From positions 372,001 through 436,000 of the forward strand of contig NZ_JACMIA010000001.1 in assembly GCF_014252955.1 (NCBI RefSeq): a DNA stretch of 64,000 nt, written 5' to 3'. Source of the stretch: Stappia sp. 28M-7. GTDB lineage: Bacteria; Pseudomonadota; Alphaproteobacteria; Rhizobiales; Stappiaceae. Under the pieces are notes generated by a model that was not told the DNA's origin, did not search any database, and worked only from the letters and a program-made list of their open reading frames with translations. Both the position numbers and the translations under genes were made by a program. Below, piece by piece: positions 8,474-20,426 of the stretch. How positions within the stretch are numbered: the stretch's first letter is position 1; each line of letters begins with the position of its first letter.

Positions 8474-9571
8474 TCAGCCGATGGCGGTGCGGCCCGGCCA
8501 GCGTTCGATGGCATAGCCCGCCTGCTTCGGCCACAGCGCCCGCGTTTCCGCGCCGAGCCGGCGCGCCGCGTGCAGCGGCCAGTTCGGATCGTCGAGCGCC
8601 GCCCGGCCGAGCCCGATGAGATCGGCGCGCCCTTGCGTGACCGCCTCCGCCGCCAGCTCCGCCTCGCCCATCAGCCCCACCGCCATTGCCGGCAGGCCGG
8701 TCTCCTTGCGGATCTGCGCCGCCCAGGGCAGATACATGCCCGGGCCGATCTCGAAGCGCGAGCCGGTGAAGCCGCCGGCCGACACGTCGATGACGTCGAC
8801 CCCGCGCTCGCCGACCGCGCGGGAAAAGGCCACGCTGTCCTCGATGGTGCGTCCGCCCTCCAGCCCGTCCACCGCCGACAGGCGCAGGAACAGCGGCATG
8901 TCGTCCGGCATCGCCGCGCGCACCGCCTCCACCACCTTGAGCGGGAAGCGCATGCGGTTCTCGGCGCTGCCGCCATAGGCGTCCTCGCGCCGGTTGGACA
9001 GCGGCGACAGGAACTGGTTCAGCAGGTAGCCGTGCGCGGCGTGGATCTCGATCAGCTGGAAACCGGCCTCGACCGCCCGTTTCGTCGCCGCGGCCCAGGC
9101 CGCCACCTCCGCCTCGATATCGTCTTCGCTCATGGCGCGCGGCATCGGCGCGTCCTCGGCATGGGGCAGGGCGGAGGGCGCCACCGGCTCCCAGTGCTCG
9201 GCATCGGCCTCGCGCTCGTCCGTGCCCATCAGCCAGGGCGGGATCGAGGAGGCCTTGCGGCCGGCATGGGCCAGCTGGATGCCGGCGACCGCCCCTTGCG
9301 CGCGCAACAGCGCGGTGATCCGCGCCATGCCGGCGATCTGGCCATCGTCCCACAGGCCGGGGCAGCCATAGGTGATGCGTCCTTCGGCCGTCACCGCCGT
9401 CGCCTCGACGATCACGGTGCCGAAGCCGCCCAGCGCGAAGCGGCCGAGATGCACGAGGTGATAGTCGCCGACCACGCCGCCGCGCGCCGAATACTGGCAC
9501 ATCGGCGAGACGACGAAGCGGTTGGGCAGGGTCAGCCCGCGCAAGGGGAGGGGCGACAAGAGCTCGGTCAT
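8474..9571 (-). CDS. Old Yellow Enzyme family NADH:flavin oxidoreductase (YqjM-like)
   Basis: 365 residues from the ATG at 9571, which has GGAAGGA upstream; longer frames lack this. It is an FMN-dependent TIM barrel. The start LPLRGLTLPNRFVVSPMCQYS is the YqjM-class FMN-binding segment with the redox-tuning cysteine. HAAHGYLLNQFLSPLSNRRED is the conserved loop near the active site, and GRADLIGLGRAALDDPNWP closes the FMN phosphate site. Members reduce activated C=C bonds with NAD(P)H. The natural substrate is unknown. It is convergent with the MHYT gene. Confidence 0.92.
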   Translation of the reverse strand: MTELLSPLPLRGLTLPNRFVVSPMCQYSARGGVVGDYHLVHLGRFALGGFGTVIVEATAVTAEGRITYGCPGLWDDGQIAGMARITALLRAQGAVAGIQLAHAGRKASSIPPWLMGTDEREADAEHWEPVAPSALPHAEDAPMPRAMSEDDIEAEVAAWAAATKRAVEAGFQLIEIHAAHGYLLNQFLSPLSNRREDAYGGSAENRMRFPLKVVEAVRAAMPDDMPLFLRLSAVDGLEGGRTIEDSVAFSRAVGERGVDVIDVSAGGFTGSRFEIGPGMYLPWAAQIRKETGLPAMAVGLMGEAELAAEAVTQGRADLIGLGRAALDDPNWPLHAARRLGAETRALWPKQAGYAIERWPGRTAIG

Positions 9572-9814
9572 CGAATGTCCTTCCTGGCGATCCGGCCTGA
9601 GCTGGCCCTCACCCCGCGGCGGCCCCGCCGCGCCGGGCGGCATCGCGGGGGATGCGGCGGCACGCGTCTTGAACGGGCTGGGCCCTGCGGGGAGGGAAGG
9701 CTGGCGGGTCGGCGGATCGGGTTCGGGTAACGGTTTCGGATCAAATAGATGACCAACGGCACCCGCTTGTCCAGTGGGCAGCGGTTGCAGGGCTCGCGTC
9801 GGCCGAAGACGCGC

Positions 9815-10489
9815 CTATTGTTCGCGGCAGATCCGTATGCCGGGGTCCTCGCCGTCCTGCGTCTCCCACTCCTGCAACTGCAGGGCGATGGGCGCGAAGG
9901 AGATCTTGCGTTCGTTCACCACCCCGCGCCCGGTCAGGAGATTGAGGTCGCAGCTCAGCGGCTCCTCCTCCTGCAGCGTGTCGTAGGAATTGAAGGTCAG
10001 CCCGGCGACGACGAACCGTCCGTCGCGATGGGCGAGCGAGATCGTGTGCTCCCACCGGTTTCGGCCGATGGCGGAGTTCTGCGTGGTGATGGCGATGGAG
10101 CCGTTGGCAAGCGCCTTGATCGAGGGCTCCTGGCCGAAGGCGGCCGTGTCGCCGCCGCGCCCGCCCCAGATCTTGTCCGGAACAGCGAGCGCCAGCGACA
10201 GTAGGCTGCCGTTCGTCGCCTCCTCGCGCAGGTAGACATAGAGCCCGGCCTGCATGTCGTCGCCGCGCGTTGTCGCCAGAAAGGCCAGGTCCTCGCGGCC
10301 GTCCTTGTTCCAGTCGCCGACGGCGGCATCGAGGATGTCCTGCGGGCGGATGTCGGCCGCTTGCGCGCCCGTCTGCCCATCCGCGGTCTGCGCGCCGGCC
10401 GGCGCGGCGAGGACCAGCGGTGCCGCGCAAAGAAGCGCAGCGGCGGCGGACAAGGCGAAGGGGCGGGCAATTCGGAGCAATCGAGTCAT
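9815..10489 (-). CDS. Secreted protein of unknown function with one FG-GAP-like motif
   Basis: 224 residues. A classical signal peptide occupies residues 1-33, ending in AGAQ. The mature part contains AAVGDWNKDGREDLAFL, an FG-GAP/VCBS-like calcium-loop motif (DxNxDG) usually found in tandem in integrin-type propellers; only one copy is evident here. The rest has alternating strands without a recognised family. It follows the FMN reductase gene on the minus strand, about 100 bases downstream. Its ribosome-binding site lies inside a hairpin (10499-10522). Function not recognised. Confidence 0.7.
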   Translation of the reverse strand: MTRLLRIARPFALSAAAALLCAAPLVLAAPAGAQTADGQTGAQAADIRPQDILDAAVGDWNKDGREDLAFLATTRGDDMQAGLYVYLREEATNGSLLSLALAVPDKIWGGRGGDTAAFGQEPSIKALANGSIAITTQNSAIGRNRWEHTISLAHRDGRFVVAGLTFNSYDTLQEEEPLSCDLNLLTGRGVVNERKISFAPIALQLQEWETQDGEDPGIRICREQ

Positions 10490-10498
10490 GCGGGTCTC

Positions 10499-10522
10499 TC
10501 CCTGCCGGACATCCGGCAGGGA
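10499..10522 (-). promoter_or_regulatory. Hairpin that covers the ribosome site of the secreted-protein gene
   Basis: Perfect 10-bp stem (TCCCTGCCGG / CCGGCAGGGA, loop of four) lies 9 bases before the ATG at 10489. Read on the minus strand, the GGGA ribosome-binding bases are in the downstream arm. No T-run follows, so regulation of translation is at least as likely as termination. Confidence 0.45.
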
Positions 10523-10591
10523 GTCCTATCGCCGTGTTCGGCGGCAAATGCCAGCCCGGTTTCGCGCCGGGGCGCGATCCGGCGTGGCGCC

Positions 10592-11176
10592 TCAGGCCAC
10601 CGCCTCCACGCCCCGTTCCTCCTGGCGGGCGCTGCGCAGCACGCGGCCCCACCAGGCGAGTTGATCCAGCATCCGCTCCGCCGCCGTGCCCAGATGCGGC
10701 AGCGCCTCGAAGCCGGCCCGGCCTTCGCGGATCGCCAGATAGTCGCCGTAGGAGATGTGGACGGCGGCCTTCACCGAGACCAGTTCCAGCTCCGCCGAGA
10801 TCTGGCGCAGATGCATCACCGCCCGCGCGCCGCCGACGCCGCCATAGGCGATGCTGCCGGCCGGCCGGCGCACCCAGGAGGCATGGTCGAGCGCGTTCTT
10901 CAGCACGCCCGTCAGGCTGTGATTGTATTCCGCGACCGTGAAGACATAGGCGTCGCAGGTCGCCACCTTTGCCGCAAAGGCGCTTGCCGCCTGCTTCTGC
11001 GCCGTGCTCGCCGCCGGGTCGCCGTAGAAGGGCAAGGGGAAGTCGGCAAGGTCTATGACCTCGACGTCGAAGGCGCCGGTTTTCTCCGCCTGGGCGCAGA
11101 TCCAGCGGGCGGGCTTGTCGGCAAAGCGGCCCTCGCGGGTGCTGCCGACGATGATCCCCAGCTTCAGTTTGCTCAT
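10592..11176 (-). CDS. NAD(P)H-dependent FMN reductase (flavodoxin-fold oxidoreductase)
   Basis: 194 residues, the normal size. The flavodoxin-like fold begins LKLGIIVGSTREGRFADKPA, the FMN phosphate-binding loop (GSTREGR). EYNHSLTGVLKNALDHAS is the second FMN-contacting segment of the NADPH-dependent FMN reductase family. It lies 30 bases downstream of the small monooxygenase and shares its promoter. The promoter has a MerR-type spacing next to soxR, so redox-stress induction is likely. It may supply reduced flavin or act as a quinone reductase. Confidence 0.9.
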   Translation of the reverse strand: MSKLKLGIIVGSTREGRFADKPARWICAQAEKTGAFDVEVIDLADFPLPFYGDPAASTAQKQAASAFAAKVATCDAYVFTVAEYNHSLTGVLKNALDHASWVRRPAGSIAYGGVGGARAVMHLRQISAELELVSVKAAVHISYGDYLAIREGRAGFEALPHLGTAAERMLDQLAWWGRVLRSARQEERGVEAVA

Positions 11177-11206
11177 GGAAGGTCCTTTCGTGTTCGAAAA
11201 ACGGGG

Positions 11207-11584
11207 TCAGCCGCGCCGGGGAGCGTGCGCGGCGATCAGCTCGACGGGGATCGAATCGACGCGGGCGATCAGCGGTGCGATCCGCTCCAGATGCGCGGCG
11301 AAGTCCGGCGATGCGCGCCAGTTGGCGGCCGCCATCGCGTCGGTGAAGCGGGTGATGACGACGAGGCAGCTGCTGTCGGAGGCCCAGTAGACCTCGTTGC
11401 CGAGCCAGCCGGCCTCGCCGGCCGCTTCGCTCAGGCGGGCGATTTCCTGCATCTGCATGTCGAGCAGCCGGTCGGCGGTGCCGCCCGTCGGGGTGAAGAT
11501 GTTGATCATCGTGTAGGGGAGGGGCGCTTCGGCGGGGGCGAGGCGGGCCGCGGCCGCAGGGGCCGGGACGGGTGTTGCAGTCAT
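11207..11584 (-). CDS. Antibiotic biosynthesis monooxygenase (ABM) domain protein
   Basis: 125 residues from the ATG at 11584, selected for its GGAG site seven bases upstream; another ATG lies at 11614. A short alanine/proline-rich N-terminus precedes a single ABM ferredoxin-like fold (about 27-120) with YTMINIFTPTGGTADRLLDM and the typical WRASPDFAAHLERI end. Members include cofactor-free quinol monooxygenases such as YgiN. Pairing with a flavin/quinone reductase next to soxR suggests detoxification of redox-active quinones. Confidence 0.8.
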   Translation of the reverse strand: MTATPVPAPAAAARLAPAEAPLPYTMINIFTPTGGTADRLLDMQMQEIARLSEAAGEAGWLGNEVYWASDSSCLVVITRFTDAMAAANWRASPDFAAHLERIAPLIARVDSIPVELIAAHAPRRG

Positions 11585-11615
11585 TCTGTCGCTCCGGTTG
11601 TCTTGTCCGGGCAAC

Positions 11616-11646
11616 GTGATAAAAGTTCAAGTACGCTTTAAGTCAA
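11616..11646 (-). promoter_or_regulatory. SoxR-type promoter with 19-bp spacer and dyad
   Basis: On the minus strand TTGACT (11646-11641) and TATCAC (11621-11616) are 19 bases apart, the over-long spacer typical of MerR/SoxR-activated promoters. The spacer holds the imperfect dyad TTCAAG-TACG-CTTTAA at 11626-11641. It drives the ABM and flavin-reductase genes and lies immediately upstream of soxR. Confidence 0.6.
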
Positions 11647-11697
11647 CAGCCGCGCGGACGGTTTTCGCGCCCGCCCGCCGCAAAGGCTCCGCAAGCC

Positions 11698-12186
11698 ATG
11701 TCCAGCCCCTCCCGCCGTGCCAAGCCAGGTCCTGTCCTCACCATCCAGCAGGTGGCGCGGCGCAGCGGTGTCGCCGCCTCCGCCCTGCGCTATTACGAGG
11801 AGCGCGGGCTGATCTCGGCCGAGCGCGCGGCCTCCGGCCATCGCCGCTTCGAGCGATCCGTGCTGCGGCGCATCGCCTTCATCGTCTTCGCGCAGCGTCT
11901 CGGTTTCACGCTTGAGGAGGTGAAGCAGGAGCTCGACAAGCTGCCGAGCGACCACATTCCGACCGGCGCCGACTGGGAGCAGCTGTCGCAGGTCTGGACG
12001 CAGCGGGTGGACGAGAGGATCGCCGAATTGCAGCGGCTCAAGCGCGGCCTTGCCGAGTGCATCAGCTGCGGCTGCCTGTCGCTCGCCCAGTGCCGCCTTG
12101 CCAATCCCGACGACCGCGCCGGGGCGCTGGGCGCCGGCCCGCGTTACTGGGTCGGCGCGCGCGACATCAAGCAGCTCCTGCCGTAG
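11698..12186 (+). CDS. soxR: Redox-sensitive transcriptional activator SoxR
   Basis: 162 residues. An N-terminal MerR helix-turn-helix (VARRSGVAASALRYYEERGLI) is followed by the dimerisation coiled coil (about 85-120) and the cysteine cluster CISCGCLSLAQC, spacing C-x2-C-x-C-x5-C, which holds the 2Fe-2S centre of SoxR. The next residues RLANPDDRAGALGAGPRYW match the usual SoxR tail. In non-enteric bacteria SoxR responds to redox-cycling compounds and activates adjacent oxidoreductases and monooxygenases, which matches its divergent neighbours. Confidence 0.95.
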   Translation: MSSPSRRAKPGPVLTIQQVARRSGVAASALRYYEERGLISAERAASGHRRFERSVLRRIAFIVFAQRLGFTLEEVKQELDKLPSDHIPTGADWEQLSQVWTQRVDERIAELQRLKRGLAECISCGCLSLAQCRLANPDDRAGALGAGPRYWVGARDIKQLLP

Positions 12187-12189
12187 GTC

Positions 12190-14172
<1,983 letters not shown>

Positions 14173-14180
14173 GGTGCGCC

Positions 14181-15725
<1,545 letters not shown>

Positions 15726-15787
15726 GAGCTGCTCCTCCCGTTTGCATTGCCTCGCCCGGTTCGAGACCCTCGGCCCCGGTTGGGTGA

Positions 15788-15825
15788 TTGACAATCTACC
15801 TAACGACCGTTAGAAAAACTGTCAA
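15788..15825. promoter_or_regulatory. 38-bp dyad with two overlapping divergent promoters
   Basis: The core CTAACG-AC-CGTTAG (15800-15813) is flanked, at equal distances from the same centre, by TTGACA (15788-15793) and TGTCAA (15820-15825). Rightward, TTGACA is 17 bases from TAGAAA (15811-15816). Leftward, TTGACA is 17 bases from TAGGTA (15802-15797). One bound TetR dimer pair would block both promoters. The linked TetR gene at 18998-19636 is the obvious candidate repressor. Confidence 0.65.
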
Positions 15826-15876
15826 CAGGCTGACCCATCAGCCGCATGCGACGAGGCTCGGGGAGGAGATCGCGCA

Positions 15877-16740
15877 ATGCCCGACACGAAATCAGACACG
15901 AAATCCGGCACGCAGCCCGATACGGGAACCGCCAGCGAACCGAACGGGAGCGCCCGCGACTGGGTGCGGCTCGACCGGCACGGGCCGGTCGCCGTCCTCG
16001 TTCTGGCCGCACCGGAGCAGCTCAACGGCATCCACGCCCCGATGATGCGCCAGCTTCACGCCCGACTGGCCGAGGTCGCGGGCGATGACGCCATCCGCGC
16101 GCTGGTGCTGACCGGCGAGGGGCGGGGCTTTTGCGCCGGTGCCCATGTCGGCGAGATGGCGGGTTTTTCCGACAAGGGCCCGGCCGTCGGCCGGCTGCTC
16201 GACGAGGGCTGGAACCGCGCGGTGCGCCAGATCCGCGCCCTGCGAAAGCCGGTGGTCGCGGCGGTCAACGGCATTGCCGCCGGCGGGGGTGTCGGTCTGG
16301 CACTCGCCTGCGACATCGTGCTTGCCGCCCGCTCCGCCAGCTTCATCCAGGTCTTCGGCCCGCGCCTCGGCGTCGTGCCGGATGTCGGCAGCACCTGGTT
16401 CCTGCCGCAGGCGCTGGGCCGCGCCCGCGCGCTGCATCTGATGCTGACCGGCGATCCGCTGAAGGCCGAGACCGCCGCCGACTGGGGGCTGATTGCCGGC
16501 TGTGTCGAGGATGGCGAGCTGATGGATGAGGCCCTTGCCCTTGCCGGGCGGCTGGCGCGCGGGCCCGTTGCGGCCTTCGCCGAAATCCGCGAGGCGGTCG
16601 CGCAGGGCCTTGCCTCGACCCTCGACACCGCGCTCGACCTGGAGCGCGACGTCAATGCCCGCCTTGCCGGCGGACCCGACTTTGCCGAGGGCACGGCGGC
16701 CTTCGTCGAAAAGCGCGAGCCCCGCTTCGGCGGCGCCTGA
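15877..16740 (+). CDS. Enoyl-CoA hydratase/isomerase family protein
   Basis: 287 residues. A 25-residue polar N-terminal tail with a short repeated DTKS motif precedes a crotonase domain. LVLTGEGRGFCAGAHVGEM and KPVVAAVNGIAAGGGVGLAL form the CoA-binding oxyanion hole. GPRLGVVPDVGSTWFLPQALG lies where the catalytic glutamates of hydratases normally sit; aspartate/valine there points to an isomerase- or hydratase-like variant. It is first in the rightward operon (hydratase, dehydrogenase, quinone oxidoreductase, TetR). Role: hydration or isomerisation step in catabolism of a branched or unusual acyl-CoA. Confidence 0.88.
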   Translation: MPDTKSDTKSGTQPDTGTASEPNGSARDWVRLDRHGPVAVLVLAAPEQLNGIHAPMMRQLHARLAEVAGDDAIRALVLTGEGRGFCAGAHVGEMAGFSDKGPAVGRLLDEGWNRAVRQIRALRKPVVAAVNGIAAGGGVGLALACDIVLAARSASFIQVFGPRLGVVPDVGSTWFLPQALGRARALHLMLTGDPLKAETAADWGLIAGCVEDGELMDEALALAGRLARGPVAAFAEIREAVAQGLASTLDTALDLERDVNARLAGGPDFAEGTAAFVEKREPRFGGA

Positions 16741-16815
16741 CAATACCAGGATCCTGACAAGACCAGGATCCAGTTTTCGCCGCCGGCAGCAAGGCCGGCC
16801 GGCACGCAACACGGG

Positions 16816-17997
16816 ATGGACCGAATGACAGCTTCCGGTTTCGATGTGACCAGCGCCAGCGACTTCTTCTTCGAGGAAGAGCACAAGATGCTGCGCGATC
16901 AGGTGCGCCGCTTCGTCGAGGAGGAGATCAAGCCGCATGCCGACCAGTGGGAGCGCGACGGCGCCACCCCGCGCGAGCTGCTGCGCAAGATGGGGGCGCT
17001 CGGCTTCTTCGGCATCCGCTATCCGGAAGCCTATGGCGGCAGCGCCATGGACGAACGCGCCACCGTTGTCCTGTCGGAAGAGCTCGGCCGCTGCACCTAT
17101 GCCGGCGTCGCCATCACCGCGCTGGTCCACACCGACATGGCCTCGGTCCATCTCTTCAATGCCGGCAACGACGCCCAGAAGGCGAAATACATGCCCGGCA
17201 TCATCAGCGGCGAGACCATCACCGCCGTCGGCGTCACCGAGCCGGACGCCGGCTCCGACGTCAAGGGCATCCGCACCACCGCCCGCCGCGAGGGCGATCA
17301 CTACGTGCTGAACGGCACCAAGACCTTCATCACCAACGGCGTGCTGGCCGATGTCTACTGCATCGCCGCCAAGACCGGCGGCGACGGGCCGGCCAGCAAG
17401 GCGGTGACCATGTTCATCATTGAGAAGGGCATGGAGGGCTTCACCGTCTCGCGCGCCCTCGACAAGCACGGCTGGCGCAGCTCGGACACGGCCGAGCTCT
17501 CCTTCGTCGATGTCCGCGTCCCGGCCGAGAACGTGCTCGGCGAGGAAGGGCGCGGCTTCTACGAGATCATGAAGAACTTCCAGAACGAGCGCCTCGTGCT
17601 CGGCGCCATGGCCATGGGCGAGGCCCAGGCCGCCATCGAGCTGACGGTCGCCTATGTTCGCGACCGCAAGGCCTTCGGCGCCCCGCTCTGGGAAAAGCAG
17701 GCTATCCGCCAGCGCCTCGCCATGCTGTCGTCGCGGGTCGAGGCGGCCCGGCAGATGGTCTACGCCACCGCCGCCCGATCGGCGCGCGGCGAGCAGCTGG
17801 TGCGCGAGGTCTCGATGATCAAGGCGCTGTGCGGCGAGCTGGTCAACGAGGTCATGTATGCCTGCGTCCAGTTCCACGGCGGCATGGGCTTCATGCGCGA
17901 GAGCACCATCGAGCGCATGTCGCGCGATGCCCGCGTCCAGGCGATCGGCGGCGGGGCGACCGAGGTGATGCTCGAAGAAGTCGCCAAGCGCATGTGA
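16816..17997 (+). CDS. Acyl-CoA dehydrogenase
   Basis: 393 residues, the standard length. The N-terminal helical domain contains LRKMGALGFFGIRYPEAYGG. The middle beta domain has AVGVTEPDAGSDVKGIRTTA and YVLNGTKTFITNG, the FAD and substrate-contact motifs. The C-terminal domain ends CVQFHGGMGFMRESTIERMS followed by RDARVQAIGGGATEVM, the conserved ACAD close. FAD-dependent alpha,beta-desaturation of an acyl-CoA. The carboxylase next door suggests an isovaleryl- or citronellyl-CoA-like substrate; this is inference. ATG at 16816 or 16825. A short direct repeat (ACCAGGATCC twice) lies in the 75-base gap before it. Confidence 0.93.
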   Translation: MDRMTASGFDVTSASDFFFEEEHKMLRDQVRRFVEEEIKPHADQWERDGATPRELLRKMGALGFFGIRYPEAYGGSAMDERATVVLSEELGRCTYAGVAITALVHTDMASVHLFNAGNDAQKAKYMPGIISGETITAVGVTEPDAGSDVKGIRTTARREGDHYVLNGTKTFITNGVLADVYCIAAKTGGDGPASKAVTMFIIEKGMEGFTVSRALDKHGWRSSDTAELSFVDVRVPAENVLGEEGRGFYEIMKNFQNERLVLGAMAMGEAQAAIELTVAYVRDRKAFGAPLWEKQAIRQRLAMLSSRVEAARQMVYATAARSARGEQLVREVSMIKALCGELVNEVMYACVQFHGGMGFMRESTIERMSRDARVQAIGGGATEVMLEEVAKRM

Positions 17998-18002
17998 CCG
18001 CA

Positions 18003-19031
18003 ATGCGCGCCTTCGTGCTGGAAACCGGCTTCGGCCTCGACAACCTGGTGCTGCGGGAGCGGGAAACGCCGATGCCGGGGCCGGGCCAGGTGCTGCTGGA
18101 AATGCGCACCGCCTCGCTCAACTACCGCGATCTCGTGGTGGTGGCCGGCGGCCATGGCCGCGCCGTGCGCCCGCCGCTGGTGCCGCTGTCCGACGGCGTC
18201 GGCATCGTCGTGGAGACCGGGCCGGGGGTGCGCGACCTTGCCGTCGGCGACCGGGTGGCGCCGGCCTTCTACCAGCACTGGCAGGGCGGGGCTCCGCCCG
18301 ACGATCTGGAGGCCGGCCGTCTCGGCGGGCCGCTGGACGGCGTGCTCGCCTCCCATTGCGTCTTTCCCGAAAGCGGCCTCGTCAAGATCGCCGAGGGCCT
18401 GTCCAATGCGGAGGCGGCAACGCTTCCCTGCGCCGGTGTCACCGCCTGGAGCGCCCTGTCCGAGCCCTGGCCGCTGCGCCCGGGCGAGAGCGTGCTGATC
18501 CAGGGAACGGGCGGGGTTGCCTTGATGGCGCTGGCCCTTGCCCGCCGTGCCGGCGCCCATACCATCGTCACCACCTCTTCGCCGATCAAGGCGGCGCGCC
18601 TTGCCGCGCTCGGCGCCGATCTCGTCATCGACCGCAATGCGACGCCCGACTGGGCCCGCGCTGTGCGCGAGGCGACGGGCGGGCGCGGCTGCGAGCGGGT
18701 GCTGGAGCTCGGCGGCGCGGCGACGCTCAACGATTCGGTCAAGGCGGTGCGCACCGGCGGCACCATCCTGCTGATCGGCAATGTCACCGGTTCGATGGCC
18801 GAGCTCTTCCTGCCGCTGGTCCTGACCCGCCGCATCACCCTGCATTCGGTGTCCTGCGGCTCGCGCCAGGCCTTTCAGGCGCTGATGGGCGCGCTGGCGG
18901 CGGGCGGCATCCGCCCGGTGGTCGACCGGGTCTTCCCCTTCGAAGAGGCGCACGAGGCCTTCCGCACCCTTGAAAAGGGAGAGCACTTCGGAAACATATG
19001 CCTCTCGCTCTCGCAGGACCCGTCCCGTTGA
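18003..19031 (+). CDS. NAD(P)-dependent quinone oxidoreductase-like MDR protein
   Basis: 342 residues of the zinc-independent medium-chain dehydrogenase family. The GroES-like start MRAFVLETGFGLDNLVLRER, SLNYRDLVVVAGG and the Rossmann segment GESVLIQGTGGVALMALALA are clear. The catalytic-zinc cysteine of alcohol dehydrogenases is absent (SLNYRD in place of GxCHxD). It starts five bases after the dehydrogenase stop, so it is cotranscribed. It may reduce or oxidise a pathway aldehyde or enone; the substrate is unknown. Confidence 0.9.
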   Translation: MRAFVLETGFGLDNLVLRERETPMPGPGQVLLEMRTASLNYRDLVVVAGGHGRAVRPPLVPLSDGVGIVVETGPGVRDLAVGDRVAPAFYQHWQGGAPPDDLEAGRLGGPLDGVLASHCVFPESGLVKIAEGLSNAEAATLPCAGVTAWSALSEPWPLRPGESVLIQGTGGVALMALALARRAGAHTIVTTSSPIKAARLAALGADLVIDRNATPDWARAVREATGGRGCERVLELGGAATLNDSVKAVRTGGTILLIGNVTGSMAELFLPLVLTRRITLHSVSCGSRQAFQALMGALAAGGIRPVVDRVFPFEEAHEAFRTLEKGEHFGNICLSLSQDPSR

Positions 19032-19636
19032 CCGCCTCCCTTCCCAAGCCGCAGAAAAAGACGAAGAAGGCGCTCGAGGCGCGGCAGGTCATCATGGCTG
19101 CCGCCGCCCGGATGATGCGCGAGCGCGGCTATGCGGACACCTCGCTGCGCGATCTGGCGGCCGAGGTCGGCATGAAGGCCGGCAGCCTCTACTACCATTT
19201 CGCCTCCAAGGACGAACTGGCCATCGAGGTCATGCGGCTCGGCGTGCAGCTTGTCTGCGATGCAGTCGACGAGGCGTTGGCGAAGCGGCCGGACGCAAGC
19301 CCGCGCGAGCGGATCGTCATCGCCCTCAAGGTCCATCTGGAGACGTTGCTCTCGGCGAGCGATTTCGCCTCGGCCCATATCCGCTGCTACCCCTTCGTGC
19401 CCGAAGCGGTGCAGCAGGAACTGCTGGCGACGCGCCGCAACTACGACAAGGTCTGGAGCGCGATCATCCGCGATTACCTCGGGCCGGAGGCCGACGGCCT
19501 GCGCGTCCGCTACCTGCGCCACGCCCTGATCGGCGCGCTCAACTGGTCGCTGGAATGGTTCGACCCCGCCCGCGACACCGTGCCGGGCTACGTCGCCGCG
19601 CTCGAGCGGCTGCTGCCGCCAGAAACCAAAGCCTGA
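18998..19636 (+). CDS. TetR-family repressor of the acyl-CoA module
   Basis: 212 residues. The helix-turn-helix lies at about 29-75 (SLRDLAAEVGMKAGSLYYHF), and a larger C-terminal ligand-binding domain follows. The ATG at 18998 overlaps the preceding gene by 34 bases; a TTG near 19026 is an alternative start. As last gene of the rightward operon it should autoregulate and repress both arms from the dyad at 15788-15825. TetR proteins in such clusters (AtuR, LiuQ-like, PsrA-like) usually respond to acyl-CoA intermediates. Confidence 0.9.
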   Translation: MPLALAGPVPLTASLPKPQKKTKKALEARQVIMAAAARMMRERGYADTSLRDLAAEVGMKAGSLYYHFASKDELAIEVMRLGVQLVCDAVDEALAKRPDASPRERIVIALKVHLETLLSASDFASAHIRCYPFVPEAVQQELLATRRNYDKVWSAIIRDYLGPEADGLRVRYLRHALIGALNWSLEWFDPARDTVPGYVAALERLLPPETKA

Positions 19637-19643
19637 GACGCTC

Positions 19644-20276
19644 TCAGCGCTGCGAGGCGGCGACCATCGCGCCGACGCCGATGAAGGCACCGCCCGTCAC
19701 CCGGTTGAACACCTGTCCCCAGCGCGTCAGCCAGGGTGCCAGCCGCCCGGCCGCGCCCGCCAGCACCACCTCGTAGGCGAACTCCACCGCCGCGTAGGTG
19801 CCTGCGAAGATCGCGAACTGCAGCAGGAGCGAGGTGCCCGGCTGCATGAACTGCGGCAGGAAGGTCGAAAAGAAGATCAGCGCCTTGGGGTTCGACAGCG
19901 CCACCAGCAGGCCTTGCGTGAAGGCGCGGCGGCGGCTGATCGGGCGTGCCGCCGGGCCGCCCTCGCTCGCCGCCTGGATGCCGGCGGTGAAGGCCGGCGC
20001 CCGCCACAGCCGGATGCCCAGCCAGATGAGATAGGCAGCGCCCACCCACTTCACGACGCTGAACAGCATCTCGGAGGTCAGCATCAACGCGCCGAGGCCG
20101 GCGAGCGAGGCGCCGATCAGCAGCGCCATTCCGGTGATGCAGCCGAGCGCGGTGAACACGGTGCGGCCGAGCCCGTAGCGGACCCCGTGATTGAGGCAGA
20201 GGAGGCCGTTCGGTCCCGGTGTCAGCGACAGGGCGAGCGAGGCCAGCAGGTAGACCAACCACAGATCGAAGCTCAT
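19644..20276 (-). CDS. LysE/RhtB-family amino-acid exporter
   Basis: 210 residues from the ATG at 20276. About six membrane segments. The start SLALSLTPGPNGLLCLNHGVRYG matches the family's TPGP motif, and FTQGLLVALSNPKALIFFSTFLP is the NPK(A/G) motif after helix 3. Such proteins expel amino acids (lysine, threonine, homoserine, others); the substrate cannot be assigned. It is convergent with the TetR gene, eight bases apart. Confidence 0.92.
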   Translation of the reverse strand: MSFDLWLVYLLASLALSLTPGPNGLLCLNHGVRYGLGRTVFTALGCITGMALLIGASLAGLGALMLTSEMLFSVVKWVGAAYLIWLGIRLWRAPAFTAGIQAASEGGPAARPISRRRAFTQGLLVALSNPKALIFFSTFLPQFMQPGTSLLLQFAIFAGTYAAVEFAYEVVLAGAAGRLAPWLTRWGQVFNRVTGGAFIGVGAMVAASQR

Positions 20277-20426
20277 GCCGGCACTCCACACGGGCAGGCG
20301 GGGATAACGTGCAGCCGGCGCGAAAACGGTGGGCGGCCGGGCGGCGAACTTTAACACGCGCCGCGCCCGTGGAAAGGGGCTGCGCGCGGCTTGGCGATTT
20401 TGCGACGATTGAGACGGGTTCAGCCG

